Shown: positions 17,669 through 26,542 of the stretch, piece after piece
Layout of the letters: every line of letters starts with the position of its first letter
Numbering within the stretch: position 1 is the first letter of the stretch
Assembly: GCA_021443565.1 (NCBI GenBank)
Contig: JABUTS010000054.1
Span: 1 to 36,791, forward strand
DNA: 36,791 bases
Direction: 5' to 3'
Origin: Bacteroidales bacterium
GTDB lineage: Bacteria; Bacteroidota; Bacteroidia; Bacteroidales; UBA932
The notes under the pieces: generated by a model
What the model was told of the DNA's origin: nothing
The model's database searches: none
The model's input: only the letters and a program-made list of their open reading frames with translations
Program-made: the position numbers and the translations under genes

Positions 17669-18400
17669 ATGGTAGAACTCGAACTCAAAAATAATTCCCG
17701 GAGAAAGACCCTGGTGGACGGCGTGGAAGACGCCCTGCTGGAATACTTCAAGAACAACAACCTAAAGCCGGGTGACAGCATACCCAACGAAATGGAACTC
17801 GCAGAAAGTCTCGGCGTCGGACGCGCTGTGCTTCGCGAGGCGCTCAGCCGCCTTAAAGTGTCGGGCATGATAATCTCGCGCCCGCGCATAGGCATGATGC
17901 TAAGCGAGCCTTCACTCTTCGACGGCATGAGCAAGTGCATCAATCCACTGCTGATGAGCGAGAAGACTCTGCTGGAGATGCTGGAGCTCCGAATGGTGGT
18001 CGAGGAGGGTATATGTTCCAGCATCTTCCTCAACATTACAGACGAGGACATAGCCGAACTTGAGGAAATCGTCGGACTAAGCCAGATGACCGGCGCGTAC
18101 ACCTACACATCCATAGCCGAGCATCAGTTCCACACAAAGCTGTACCAGATAACGGGCAACAGCTCGATCATCAAGTTCCAGAGCATAATCTACCCCATCA
18201 TAGAATATGTAAAGTCGCGCTACAAGGACGCTTTCCGTCCCATAGAGCTGGAACTCATCAAAAGCGGCACCATGGTCACCCACGAGGAACTTCTCAACCA
18301 CATCAAGGCCGGCGACCTGGAAGGCTACCGCAAGGCCGTGGGAAACCACTTCGAAATCTACAGGACCTACATCAAGAAGGTCCGCTCCAAAAACAGGTAG
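17669..18400 (+). CDS. FadR/GntR family transcriptional regulator (FCD domain)
   Basis: 243 aa; LKPGDSIPNEMELAESLGVGRAVLREALSRLKVSGMIISRPRIGMML winged helix; FCD-like EHQFHTKLYQITGN. Confidence 0.9.
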   Translation: MVELELKNNSRRKTLVDGVEDALLEYFKNNNLKPGDSIPNEMELAESLGVGRAVLREALSRLKVSGMIISRPRIGMMLSEPSLFDGMSKCINPLLMSEKTLLEMLELRMVVEEGICSSIFLNITDEDIAELEEIVGLSQMTGAYTYTSIAEHQFHTKLYQITGNSSIIKFQSIIYPIIEYVKSRYKDAFRPIELELIKSGTMVTHEELLNHIKAGDLEGYRKAVGNHFEIYRTYIKKVRSKNR

Positions 18401-18409
18401 GCCTGAAAG

Positions 18410-19846
18410 CTATTTCGTCGGAAGGAAGTCGAGCAGCGCAGACGAGAGCCTTTCCTCGTCAGCCTTGAACGCGCGCCTGCCGGAGAGGTTGCGGCTTTCT
18501 ACCGGGGACTTTCCGCGCAGCCTGTAAAGTTCGGTCGCGACCTGTTCTCCGGATGATGAATCGTACCACTCCACAAGGCGGAAGCGGCGGTCCCTGATCG
18601 CATAGCCCATCTGGCGTCGTGCCGATGCCCTGTGCAGGGCGGAATACGGCCTCGGGAACTGGCTTACGGCGTATTCCTTCCCACCCCTTTCACCTTCAAG
18701 AACATTGACGAAGGAAGATCCTGAAAGAGGCTGGAGCGAATTCATTCCGCACAGCTCCAGCAAGCTTGGATAAATGTCAACGCACTCCACCATGTCCCCC
18801 GCCTTCTTTCCCGCAGCTCCCCGGCCCGACAGGTATTTCTGCGGCACACGTACTATCAGCGGCACTCTGCACGCCGCCTCATAATTCGTTGACTTGCACC
18901 AGAGTGAACGCTCGCCCAGATGATAGCCGTGATCCCCCCAGAGCACTATGATGGTATTCTCGTACAAACCCCTGGCCTTCAATGCTTCCACCAGCCTTCC
19001 GACCTGGGCGTCAGTAAAGGACACGCAGGAATAATAGGCTCTGCGTAGTGCGGCCTCCTGAGCGTCAGTCATGGGGCCGGTCTCGGGTATGTCGGTATAT
19101 CCTCGAAGTTCGTCGCTGTTATGGTAAGAAATTGAAGGTGCGTCGATTATGGAATCCCTCTGCGCAGACGCAAGGCCGAAATCAGTCTTTTCATAAAGGT
19201 CAAAGAAGCGTTCCGGGGCGCAGAAGGGTAGGTGGGGCTTGAGGAAGCCGACGGCGAGGAAGAAGGGTTCGTCCCCCAGCCTTGAGAGGCTGTCTATCGC
19301 CGCGCTGGCGGTGCCATGGTCTATGTACAGGGAATCAGGTGCATCCGCGAATTCAAAGCTCACGCTCTTGCCGCCGGACTTGCGGTTGCCGGGCAGCATA
19401 TATTCGTTGTCGCGGTTGTATCTGTAGCGAGAGGGAGGGACTGACCATGAAAGCGAATCCGCACCGTTCACGTCACCGTGGAAGATTTTGCCTGTGCCCA
19501 CAGTCCTGTAGCCGTTTTCCCTGAAAGCCTGGGGCAGGGTCACCACGTCCGGATTTCTCTGGCGCATGGGCGTATTCAGTTCTGTCACACCCACTTCCTC
19601 CGGGCGGAGACCGGTGAACATCGAGGCTCTGGTCGGGCCGCTAAGCGCCTGCTGACAATATGCCCTGGTGAAGCAGGTTCCCTCAGATGCCAGTGCGTCG
19701 ATATTGGGGGTTATGGCGAGCCTGTCACCATAGCATCCAAGGGTGGGGCGAAGGTCGTCGACGGCTATGAAAAGCACGTTGGGACGCTCTCGGGCCTGGA
19801 GGCACGCGGGCGCAAGGGAGAGCAGGACGAGGGGAAGGGGTCGCAT
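18410..19846 (-). CDS. Sulfatase (S1 family, Ser-type active site)
   Basis: ARERPNVLFIAVDDLRPTLGCYG; active-site CQQALSGPTRASMFTG; VLWGDHGYHLGERSLWCK. Confidence 0.9.
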   Translation of the reverse strand: MRPLPLVLLSLAPACLQARERPNVLFIAVDDLRPTLGCYGDRLAITPNIDALASEGTCFTRAYCQQALSGPTRASMFTGLRPEEVGVTELNTPMRQRNPDVVTLPQAFRENGYRTVGTGKIFHGDVNGADSLSWSVPPSRYRYNRDNEYMLPGNRKSGGKSVSFEFADAPDSLYIDHGTASAAIDSLSRLGDEPFFLAVGFLKPHLPFCAPERFFDLYEKTDFGLASAQRDSIIDAPSISYHNSDELRGYTDIPETGPMTDAQEAALRRAYYSCVSFTDAQVGRLVEALKARGLYENTIIVLWGDHGYHLGERSLWCKSTNYEAACRVPLIVRVPQKYLSGRGAAGKKAGDMVECVDIYPSLLELCGMNSLQPLSGSSFVNVLEGERGGKEYAVSQFPRPYSALHRASARRQMGYAIRDRRFRLVEWYDSSSGEQVATELYRLRGKSPVESRNLSGRRAFKADEERLSSALLDFLPTK

Positions 19847-20784
19847 CAGATGAAGAATTCCGGTATTATCTGCCTTGCCCTGGCGCGAACCGCCTCAGCG
19901 CATGAAAGCGGAATCGACTGATACGGCCAGCGCAGCTTGGGGCCCACGTCCGCCCATCCGCCGACAAGGGCCATGAAGCGGTCGCAGGCATGGTTGGGAT
20001 AGCCGTCTCGCACGATGAAAGGGTCTATGCACTCGCTCATGAACTTCTGTATCCTGCCCTCGGTTTCCATTGCTGCCTCCGGGTCCTTTCCTATGGTCTC
20101 GTACCACTGTTGGGCAGCACGAGGATTTATGCAGGAAACGTTCGAATACGCTCCGTCCGCCCCATGCAGGATGCCGAAGGCAAGGTGATGGCCCGGAATG
20201 AAAATCGAGAGCCCGCACTTCTTCGCCTCTCGCATCTGCGCATACCATTCCCCGCTGCGGTTGTCGTCGAACACCTTCAAGCCTATGACAGAGTCCACCT
20301 CTGACTTCAGCACTGCCCACTCGGCAGGCTTCATCACCCTCTTTGCATGAGGGGGGTTGTATATGACCATAGGTATGCCCCCGGCATTCTCCTCCATCAC
20401 CTTCAGGAAATCCACAGCCGCCGCGGTGCTCGAAGGGAACCAGTCCGGCAGTATGACCTGGACCGCCCCCGGGCGAAGGTCCCTTATCGCGAGCAGGCGC
20501 TCAAGCGATTCCCCGGCGCAGGGATGGCTCACCCCTATCTGGAAGGGCACCCCGGCAGCCTCACAGCGCGAAGCGAGAATCTCTGAAATCCTGCGGAATT
20601 CGTCCATGGTTTGGGAGTAGAATTCGCAGGCTGTCCCGTTTGAATATATGCCCGAAGGGTGGGCTGCGACAAGCGTCTCAACCTCGTCTTCGAGTCTTCC
20701 ATAGTCCAGCTTTCCTGCCTCGTCAGTGGTCAGGAGCAGTGTTGCCCAGTTGCCTTTGAGGCTGTCTGAAGTAAGTGATTTCAT
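19846..20784 (-). CDS. Divergent dihydrodipicolinate synthase/NAL-family aldolase
   Basis: 312 aa; SNGTACEF in place of the GTTGE/GSTGE loop, MVIYNPPHAKR (Tyr), GLKVFDD (Lys); 1-nt junction with the sulfatase start. Confidence 0.8.
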   Translation of the reverse strand: MKSLTSDSLKGNWATLLLTTDEAGKLDYGRLEDEVETLVAAHPSGIYSNGTACEFYSQTMDEFRRISEILASRCEAAGVPFQIGVSHPCAGESLERLLAIRDLRPGAVQVILPDWFPSSTAAAVDFLKVMEENAGGIPMVIYNPPHAKRVMKPAEWAVLKSEVDSVIGLKVFDDNRSGEWYAQMREAKKCGLSIFIPGHHLAFGILHGADGAYSNVSCINPRAAQQWYETIGKDPEAAMETEGRIQKFMSECIDPFIVRDGYPNHACDRFMALVGGWADVGPKLRWPYQSIPLSCAEAVRARARQIIPEFFI

Positions 20785-20818
20785 AACTATCAGATATTAT
20801 CCGTTCAGAAGGGTATTG

Positions 20819-21928
20819 TCAGTTTTCATGGCAATGGACCAGGGCTTCGGCCATACGGCTCCAGCTATAGCGGGATTTGCCCGCCTTTATCCCATCCGAA
20901 AAGTCGGGTTTTTCAGTAAAGAACTCCACAAGCGCGCTGCAGATTGATTCGGGGTCAGGGTGAACGCAATAGCCGGCCTCACGGTCCGGAACAACATCCC
21001 TGAGGGCTCCCACATCTGTCACCAGCATAGGCAGTTCAAAATGATAGGCAATCTGGGTGACTCCGCTCTGGGTAGCCGAGCGGTACGGCAGGGCCACCAG
21101 GTCCGCCAGGCTGAAGAAATGGCGTACGGCATCATCGGGGATGAATTCCGCGAACCAGACGACACGGTCTGCAATGCCCAGACTTTCAACAAGGTCGTAA
21201 TATTTCCTCCCGTCACCATAGAACTCCCCAGCAACTATGAGCTTCTTATCCTTCAGTTTCTCATCGGTGAATGCTTCCAGCAGCCAGTCAAGTCCCTTGT
21301 AATCACGGATAAGGCCAAAAAACAGGGCATATTCCCCCGACGGGTCCAGCCCAAGGGCGGCGGCAGCCTCCTCCCGGCTCTCCTTTTTGCCGAAATGGTC
21401 ATATAGAGGATGCGGGCACACCGTCACAGGCTTCGAATCATCATACAGGCGTATGTCCTTGAGCACTTTGTCGCATAGGGCCACCATTCCGTCCAGAGTC
21501 TTCACGAAATAGCTGGGCAGAAGCTTGTCCATCAGGTTGGCTTCATGCGATATCATATTGTGAATCAGACCTATTTTCCTGACTTTCCTTCCGAGTATCC
21601 TTGAAATCGTGCCGAAACAGGGGGCAAAATAACTCATCCAGTAGGCGAAAACCACCATGTCGGGAGCATCGCGGCGGATACAGCGTCCGGCCCTGATCCA
21701 GTTGAACGGATTGCATGAATTGATGCAGCGCACTATATTCAGTCCTTCGGGGGCCGGGTCATCAGAATACTGGGTGGTACCGGGGAACAAGAAGCCAGGG
21801 TACTGCAGGGTGAAGGTATACAGCGTCACCTCATGTCCCTGCGAAACATACTCCTGCGCAAGGCGGACATTGAAGGCAGCGATACCCCCTCTATACGGGT
21901 ATGAAGGCCCTATGATTCCTATTTTCAT
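20819..21928 (-). CDS. Glycosyltransferase family 4-like (GT-B)
   Basis: 369 aa; GPSYPYRGGIAAFNVRLAQEYVSQGHEVTLYT; FFGLIRDYKGLDWLLEA; LPYRSATQSGVTQIAYHFELPMLVTDVG. Confidence 0.85.
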   Translation of the reverse strand: MKIGIIGPSYPYRGGIAAFNVRLAQEYVSQGHEVTLYTFTLQYPGFLFPGTTQYSDDPAPEGLNIVRCINSCNPFNWIRAGRCIRRDAPDMVVFAYWMSYFAPCFGTISRILGRKVRKIGLIHNMISHEANLMDKLLPSYFVKTLDGMVALCDKVLKDIRLYDDSKPVTVCPHPLYDHFGKKESREEAAAALGLDPSGEYALFFGLIRDYKGLDWLLEAFTDEKLKDKKLIVAGEFYGDGRKYYDLVESLGIADRVVWFAEFIPDDAVRHFFSLADLVALPYRSATQSGVTQIAYHFELPMLVTDVGALRDVVPDREAGYCVHPDPESICSALVEFFTEKPDFSDGIKAGKSRYSWSRMAEALVHCHEN

Positions 21929-21934
21929 ACATCG

Positions 21935-24322
21935 TCAGAATTGGGCTGCGTTGACCACCTGGGCGATCCTCCTGACTATGCTTCGGGTGGTCACAATCTG
22001 GTCATGATCGCACGGCATCTCCATCACGGTGATGTCCTCTGCATATTGTGCGAATCCGTTGGCAGGAAGGTGATGGGCGAGGGACTTGGCCAGGTCTGTG
22101 TCGCGGACTTCCTCTGTGCGGAAGAAATTGATATGGGTTCTGACCTTGCCCGACGGAGTATAATTCGCCAGGTCTTCTATCACGCGTATGTTGTTGGTCA
22201 CGAGAGAATCAACGCCGTTTGAAGACCGTATGCCCTCAAAACATTCCTCAGTCTCGAAATATTTCTTCACATTAGGGTCGCAGCCCTGACGCTTGACCAG
22301 ATGGCTGTTGTGCGGTTCTACAAGTATAGGATCCAGCAGGGTAAGGTCCTCTATCACCTCCCCGGCCGCTTCAAGCTGGAGGGCCATCTCGAATGCGACC
22401 GATCCGCCGTAGCTCCACCCTCCAAGCCTGTAAGGCCCCACAGGCTGCACGCTCTTCATAAAATAGATATAGAGTTTTGCTATCTTCTCGACGGATATTA
22501 CAGGTATATCCCTATAATTGAGGTTATGGTTTTCGAAACTGTAGAATGAAATGTCCGGGTCAAGTTCCTCGGCCAGCATACGGTAGGCCTCGGAACCAGT
22601 ATTCGCCGAATGGGCGAAGAAAAGAGGTGTGCGAGGCTTTCTCCTGCCTTCTGTGTAGCAGAACAGGTCCTCTGTACCTATTCTCTTCTGGCTGATGACC
22701 TTGGCGAGTTCGCATATCACCGGATGGGCATATACGTCAAGGGCGGCGATGGCTCCGTACTGAGCCTCCGACACTGCCTGGGCGAGCTGCGTAGCTTGGA
22801 TGGAATCGCCTCCGAGGGCAAGGAAATCATCGTCAATGCCCACCTCGCCGCACTGCAGTATCTTCTGTGTCTGCGCCACAAGGAACTTCTCGGCATCAGT
22901 GACAGGCTTGCGTATCTTCCTGGCAGATTTCTGGTTCGATTCCGGCACAGGCAAAGCCTTGCGGTCGAGTTTGCCGTGGTCGTTTAAAGGCAGGGCGTCC
23001 ATCTTCATATAGGCGGCAGGTATCATGTACTCAGGCAATGAACGTTGCAGCCATGCACGCAGGCTCTCACGGGTTACTCCCTCGTCCGCCACATAATATG
23101 CGCACAGATAGACATGCCCGTTCTTTGAAGTTATATCCTTCACAGCAGCCGCCTTTATGCCCGGCATCTTGCGTATGGTCTCTTCTATCTCGCCCGGCTC
23201 CACGCGCTGACCGTTGATTTTCACCATCCAGTCCTTGCGGTTGATGAAGGTCACGACTCCCCTCTCGTCCATGACTCCGAGGTCACCTGTATGAACTATG
23301 GTTTCGCCGTCTTCGGTCACAGTGAAATGCTGCAGGCTTTCTTCCTCATGGTTCAGATACATGTGGGGGAACTTTCCCTTCGCACATATCTCTCCTTCGG
23401 TCCCGGCAGGCAGCAGGCTTCCCGCCTCGTCGCATATCATCACCTCGACATTATCCAGAGCGACACCTACCGGAGTGTTCTCATACGGCTTGTCCACCAT
23501 GAACTTCGTCAGAGGAAGGGCCTCGCTCTGGCCGTAAAGCACCATCACCTCGTATTCCTCGCTGAATATGTTCACGACGCGCTCGCTGGCAGTGAAGACA
23601 CGGCGCAGGGCCTTGTCGCTGTTCTTGTAGATAAAAAGCATGCGCGGACTGAGGAACATGGTGGTGAGAGAGTGCTTCTCCGCATAACGCGCGAGAGCCG
23701 TGATGTCGCGTCGGGTATCTTCAGCGATTATATGCACACAGCCTCCCGCCATGAGGGTTGCCACGAACTCCACCATCTTAGCCACGAAGGACATTGGAGC
23801 CGTACTGCCGAAGACTATCTCTCCTATCCCGTTGAAAAGTTGCTGCGAGTTGGCTCCCGCAAAATCAAAGTCCCGAACAGTGTAAACCACGCCCTTGGGC
23901 TTGCCAGTAGAGCCAGAAGTATAAATCAGCATGGCATGGTCGGTTTCCTTCATCGGCACCGTCTCTCCACGCTCGTACTGGTCTATATCGTCGAAAAATG
24001 AAAGTTCCACGATCATGCTTGCACTGCAGTCGTTGCGTATGTACTGGATGCGTTCCTCGGGATAGTCCGGTATCAGAGGCACTATGCTGCAGCCATACTT
24101 CAGCACTCCGATTTCTGCGGCGACGAACTCCATGCAGCGCGGCATCAGCACCGTAACATGGTCACCCGGCTTCACGCCCAGTTCCGCGAGTTTTGTCACG
24201 ACCTTGTCCGAAAGGGCATCCAGATCCCCGTAAGTGGTGGAACGCACACCGTTGTAGTCCACAATAGCGACAGCGGATGGCTTCGAAAGGGCATATTCCC
24301 TGAGTTTTTCCAGATATTTCAT
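21935..24322 (-). CDS. NRPS-like A-T-TE synthetase (adenylation, carrier, thioesterase)
   Basis: LIYTSGSTGKPKGV (A3), HTGDLG and VKINGQRVEPGEIE (A7/A8), NDHGKLDRKAL (A10), LGGDSIQATQL (PPant Ser), GGWSYGGSVAFEMA (TE); no condensation domain. Start taken at MKYLEKL; ORF extends to 24334. Confidence 0.9.
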   Translation of the reverse strand: MKYLEKLREYALSKPSAVAIVDYNGVRSTTYGDLDALSDKVVTKLAELGVKPGDHVTVLMPRCMEFVAAEIGVLKYGCSIVPLIPDYPEERIQYIRNDCSASMIVELSFFDDIDQYERGETVPMKETDHAMLIYTSGSTGKPKGVVYTVRDFDFAGANSQQLFNGIGEIVFGSTAPMSFVAKMVEFVATLMAGGCVHIIAEDTRRDITALARYAEKHSLTTMFLSPRMLFIYKNSDKALRRVFTASERVVNIFSEEYEVMVLYGQSEALPLTKFMVDKPYENTPVGVALDNVEVMICDEAGSLLPAGTEGEICAKGKFPHMYLNHEEESLQHFTVTEDGETIVHTGDLGVMDERGVVTFINRKDWMVKINGQRVEPGEIEETIRKMPGIKAAAVKDITSKNGHVYLCAYYVADEGVTRESLRAWLQRSLPEYMIPAAYMKMDALPLNDHGKLDRKALPVPESNQKSARKIRKPVTDAEKFLVAQTQKILQCGEVGIDDDFLALGGDSIQATQLAQAVSEAQYGAIAALDVYAHPVICELAKVISQKRIGTEDLFCYTEGRRKPRTPLFFAHSANTGSEAYRMLAEELDPDISFYSFENHNLNYRDIPVISVEKIAKLYIYFMKSVQPVGPYRLGGWSYGGSVAFEMALQLEAAGEVIEDLTLLDPILVEPHNSHLVKRQGCDPNVKKYFETEECFEGIRSSNGVDSLVTNNIRVIEDLANYTPSGKVRTHINFFRTEEVRDTDLAKSLAHHLPANGFAQYAEDITVMEMPCDHDQIVTTRSIVRRIAQVVNAAQF

Positions 24323-24365
24323 ACTGCGAATCACTTATATTGTCAGATATTTCATAAATAATCGC

Positions 24366-24398
24366 CTCCCCTGCCCGAAGGTTTCCGGGGCCGGGGGG
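24366..24398 (-). promoter_or_regulatory. GC-rich leader hairpin upstream of the A-T-TE gene
   Basis: CCCC-TG-CCCG...CGGGGCCGGGG inverted repeat in the presumed 5' leader. Confidence 0.4.
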
Positions 24399-24420
24399 CA
24401 TAAAGGTGGATTTCGAAAGT

Positions 24421-24428
24421 CAAAAATA
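24421..24428 (-). promoter_or_regulatory. Putative -7 element TATTTTTG for the A-T-TE operon
   Basis: TAnnTTTG match on the minus strand, about 100 bp upstream of the start. Confidence 0.35.
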
Positions 24429-24500
24429 ATGAATTTGTGCAGATGAGGACATCGTTTTATCTAAAAAAGGCTCTTTTTATACAAAATCAGTCAGAATAAG

Positions 24501-24508
24501 TATATTTG
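24501..24508 (+). promoter_or_regulatory. Putative -7 element TATATTTG for the 24537-35731 operon
   Basis: TAnnTTTG match 28 bp upstream of ATG 24537. Confidence 0.5.
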
Positions 24509-24536
24509 TCGTTCTGTAACAACCGAACAACAAAAC

Positions 24537-26534
24537 ATGAAAAAAATCAGCAACTCGAATTGGCCGAAGAACATCCTCCAGTGGGGCATTCTGGCAGCCA
24601 TCATCCTTTTCATCTCAGGCCTGATTCCTTCGCAGGACGCCATAGACCCTGAAGCATACTGTCCTATGGGAGGCTTGGAGGCGCTTGCCACATACGGCGT
24701 AAGAGGCTCGCTTCCGTGCTCGATGTCTTCTCTCCAGATATTGATGGGCATAGCGCTGGCTGCCGCCGTAGTGCTCTTCAGCAAGCTTTTCTGCGGCTAC
24801 ATCTGCCCTCTCGGAACAATTGAGGATCTGCTGATGAAGCTACGTTCCGCATTGAAAATCAAGGCGGTCAGCATAAAGAACGGTTCTGTGGCCGACAAGG
24901 CGCTCAGAATTTTCAAGTACCTGTTGCTGTTCTATATCTTCTACACCACTACAGCCGCCAGCGAGCTGGTCTGCAAGGAGATGGATCCTTACTATGCGAT
25001 GGCCACCCTCTTCAAGGGAGAAATCGTGCTTTGGATGTCCCTCACCTCAGTCGCCTTGCTCTTCCTCGGTGGATTCATTGTTGACAGATTCTGGTGCCGC
25101 TACGTGTGCCCGCTCGGAGCCCTATCGAACACTCTCAAATACTGGATATGGGTACTTGCGGTCGCAGCGGCATGGCTGGGCCTCGGAGCCCTTGGAGTCA
25201 ACATCCCATGGTGGTGGCAGTTCGCGCTCGTATGCGCCGGAGGCTACGTTCTCGAGCTTGTTGCCAAGCCTCGACTTCATGTGCTTAACATCGTGAAGGA
25301 TGCTGAGAAGTGCGTGGATTGCGGACTCTGCGACAAAAAATGCCCTTACCACATCCCTGTTTCCGCAATGGCCGGCGGCAAGGTCTGCCATGTGGACTGC
25401 ACCCTTTGCCAGGAGTGTGTGACCGTATGCAGCAAGGATGCGCTCGCTGTTTCATGCAAGTCGGGAAGCAAAGGCCCCGGCCTTGTGTCCAAAACCGCCC
25501 CTGCAGTCATTGCAGTGCTGCTGATAATAGCCGGCATGCTGCTCGGCAGGAGCATAGAGCTTCCTACGATAAACGAGAAATGGGGTATGGAAAATGTCGA
25601 CCCTGCAAATCTCGAAACTCTCAAAGTGGAAGGACTCCGCTCGGTAAAGTGCTTCGGAAGCTCCATGGCATTCAAGGCCAAACTTGAAAAGATAGCAGGC
25701 ATCTACGGTGTCAAGACCTATGTGGGAACCCATACGGCCGACATCACCTACGACCCGTCTAAGATTACTCCGGAGAAGATTCAGGAAAGCATATTCACTC
25801 CTTCTGTATTCAGGGTGAACTCCCTTGACCCGAAGGCTCTCGACAAGCTCAAGATCTACACCATTCGCACCGAGAAGATGACCGACAAGCTTGACCTCAA
25901 CTACTTCGGACTACAGCTGAGGCTTACAGGGAAACGCATCTACGGCGTTGAAAGCGAATATGAATGTCCGCTCGTCGTAAGGGTGTTCGTCGACCCCGAG
26001 GAAGAACTCGACGAAGCATGGTTCAAGGAGGTTGTCGAGCTGAAGAGCCTCGACATGCCTGTTCACGGGGGAGGAGTGAAGTCAACCCCTGTGGACTTCG
26101 AGTTCGTCAGGATGGAAAAGGGCGTTTCATACATTGACACGCCTGAATATCTCCACAAGATGTTCTCGCCTTTCAAGGCCGAATTCAAGAGCCGTCTCGA
26201 AAAGCACGAAAACGACACTCAGATGCTCTACGAACTAGTGGACCAGAACTACGAAAAGCCTATCATCCTGCGCGGAATGCCTTTCGTAAGCAACCACCTT
26301 TCCGCCAACGAAGGAATCATAGGCGTATATCTCGACCTCAATTCGGAACTTCAGCCGGCAATAATGGTCCGCTATGCCGCCCCTATGACGGCGGAACGCA
26401 TCTGGGAACTCCTCACGATGAAGGAGTGGACAATCACATACAGTGCCGAAGACATACGTCAGGTTCCAGCCAAGATGACCTTCGAAGAGCCGGGACAGGC
26501 ACATGAATGGAAAGGCTCCCTCGAGGCAAAATAG
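24537..26534 (+). CDS. Membrane polyferredoxin (NapH/CcoG-like 4Fe-4S protein) with C-terminal HMA-like domain
   Basis: N-terminal TM segments with CGYICPLG and CRYVCPLG; two ferredoxin clusters CVDCGLCDKKCP and CTLCQECVTVCS; LKVEGLRSVKCFGSSMAFKAKLEKIAGIYGVKTYVGTHTADITYDPSKITPEKIQ resembles an HMA beta-alpha-beta fold. Confidence 0.82.
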   Translation: MKKISNSNWPKNILQWGILAAIILFISGLIPSQDAIDPEAYCPMGGLEALATYGVRGSLPCSMSSLQILMGIALAAAVVLFSKLFCGYICPLGTIEDLLMKLRSALKIKAVSIKNGSVADKALRIFKYLLLFYIFYTTTAASELVCKEMDPYYAMATLFKGEIVLWMSLTSVALLFLGGFIVDRFWCRYVCPLGALSNTLKYWIWVLAVAAAWLGLGALGVNIPWWWQFALVCAGGYVLELVAKPRLHVLNIVKDAEKCVDCGLCDKKCPYHIPVSAMAGGKVCHVDCTLCQECVTVCSKDALAVSCKSGSKGPGLVSKTAPAVIAVLLIIAGMLLGRSIELPTINEKWGMENVDPANLETLKVEGLRSVKCFGSSMAFKAKLEKIAGIYGVKTYVGTHTADITYDPSKITPEKIQESIFTPSVFRVNSLDPKALDKLKIYTIRTEKMTDKLDLNYFGLQLRLTGKRIYGVESEYECPLVVRVFVDPEEELDEAWFKEVVELKSLDMPVHGGGVKSTPVDFEFVRMEKGVSYIDTPEYLHKMFSPFKAEFKSRLEKHENDTQMLYELVDQNYEKPIILRGMPFVSNHLSANEGIIGVYLDLNSELQPAIMVRYAAPMTAERIWELLTMKEWTITYSAEDIRQVPAKMTFEEPGQAHEWKGSLEAK

Positions 26535-26542
26535 CAAACAAG

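Noticed and set aside
23291-24001. 236-aa plus-strand ORF
   Set aside because: Antisense to the A-T-TE synthetase; no domain-like sequence.
21935-24322. Full multimodular NRPS/PKS biosynthetic gene cluster
   Set aside because: No condensation, ketosynthase or PPTase genes are visible; only one A-T-TE protein is supported.
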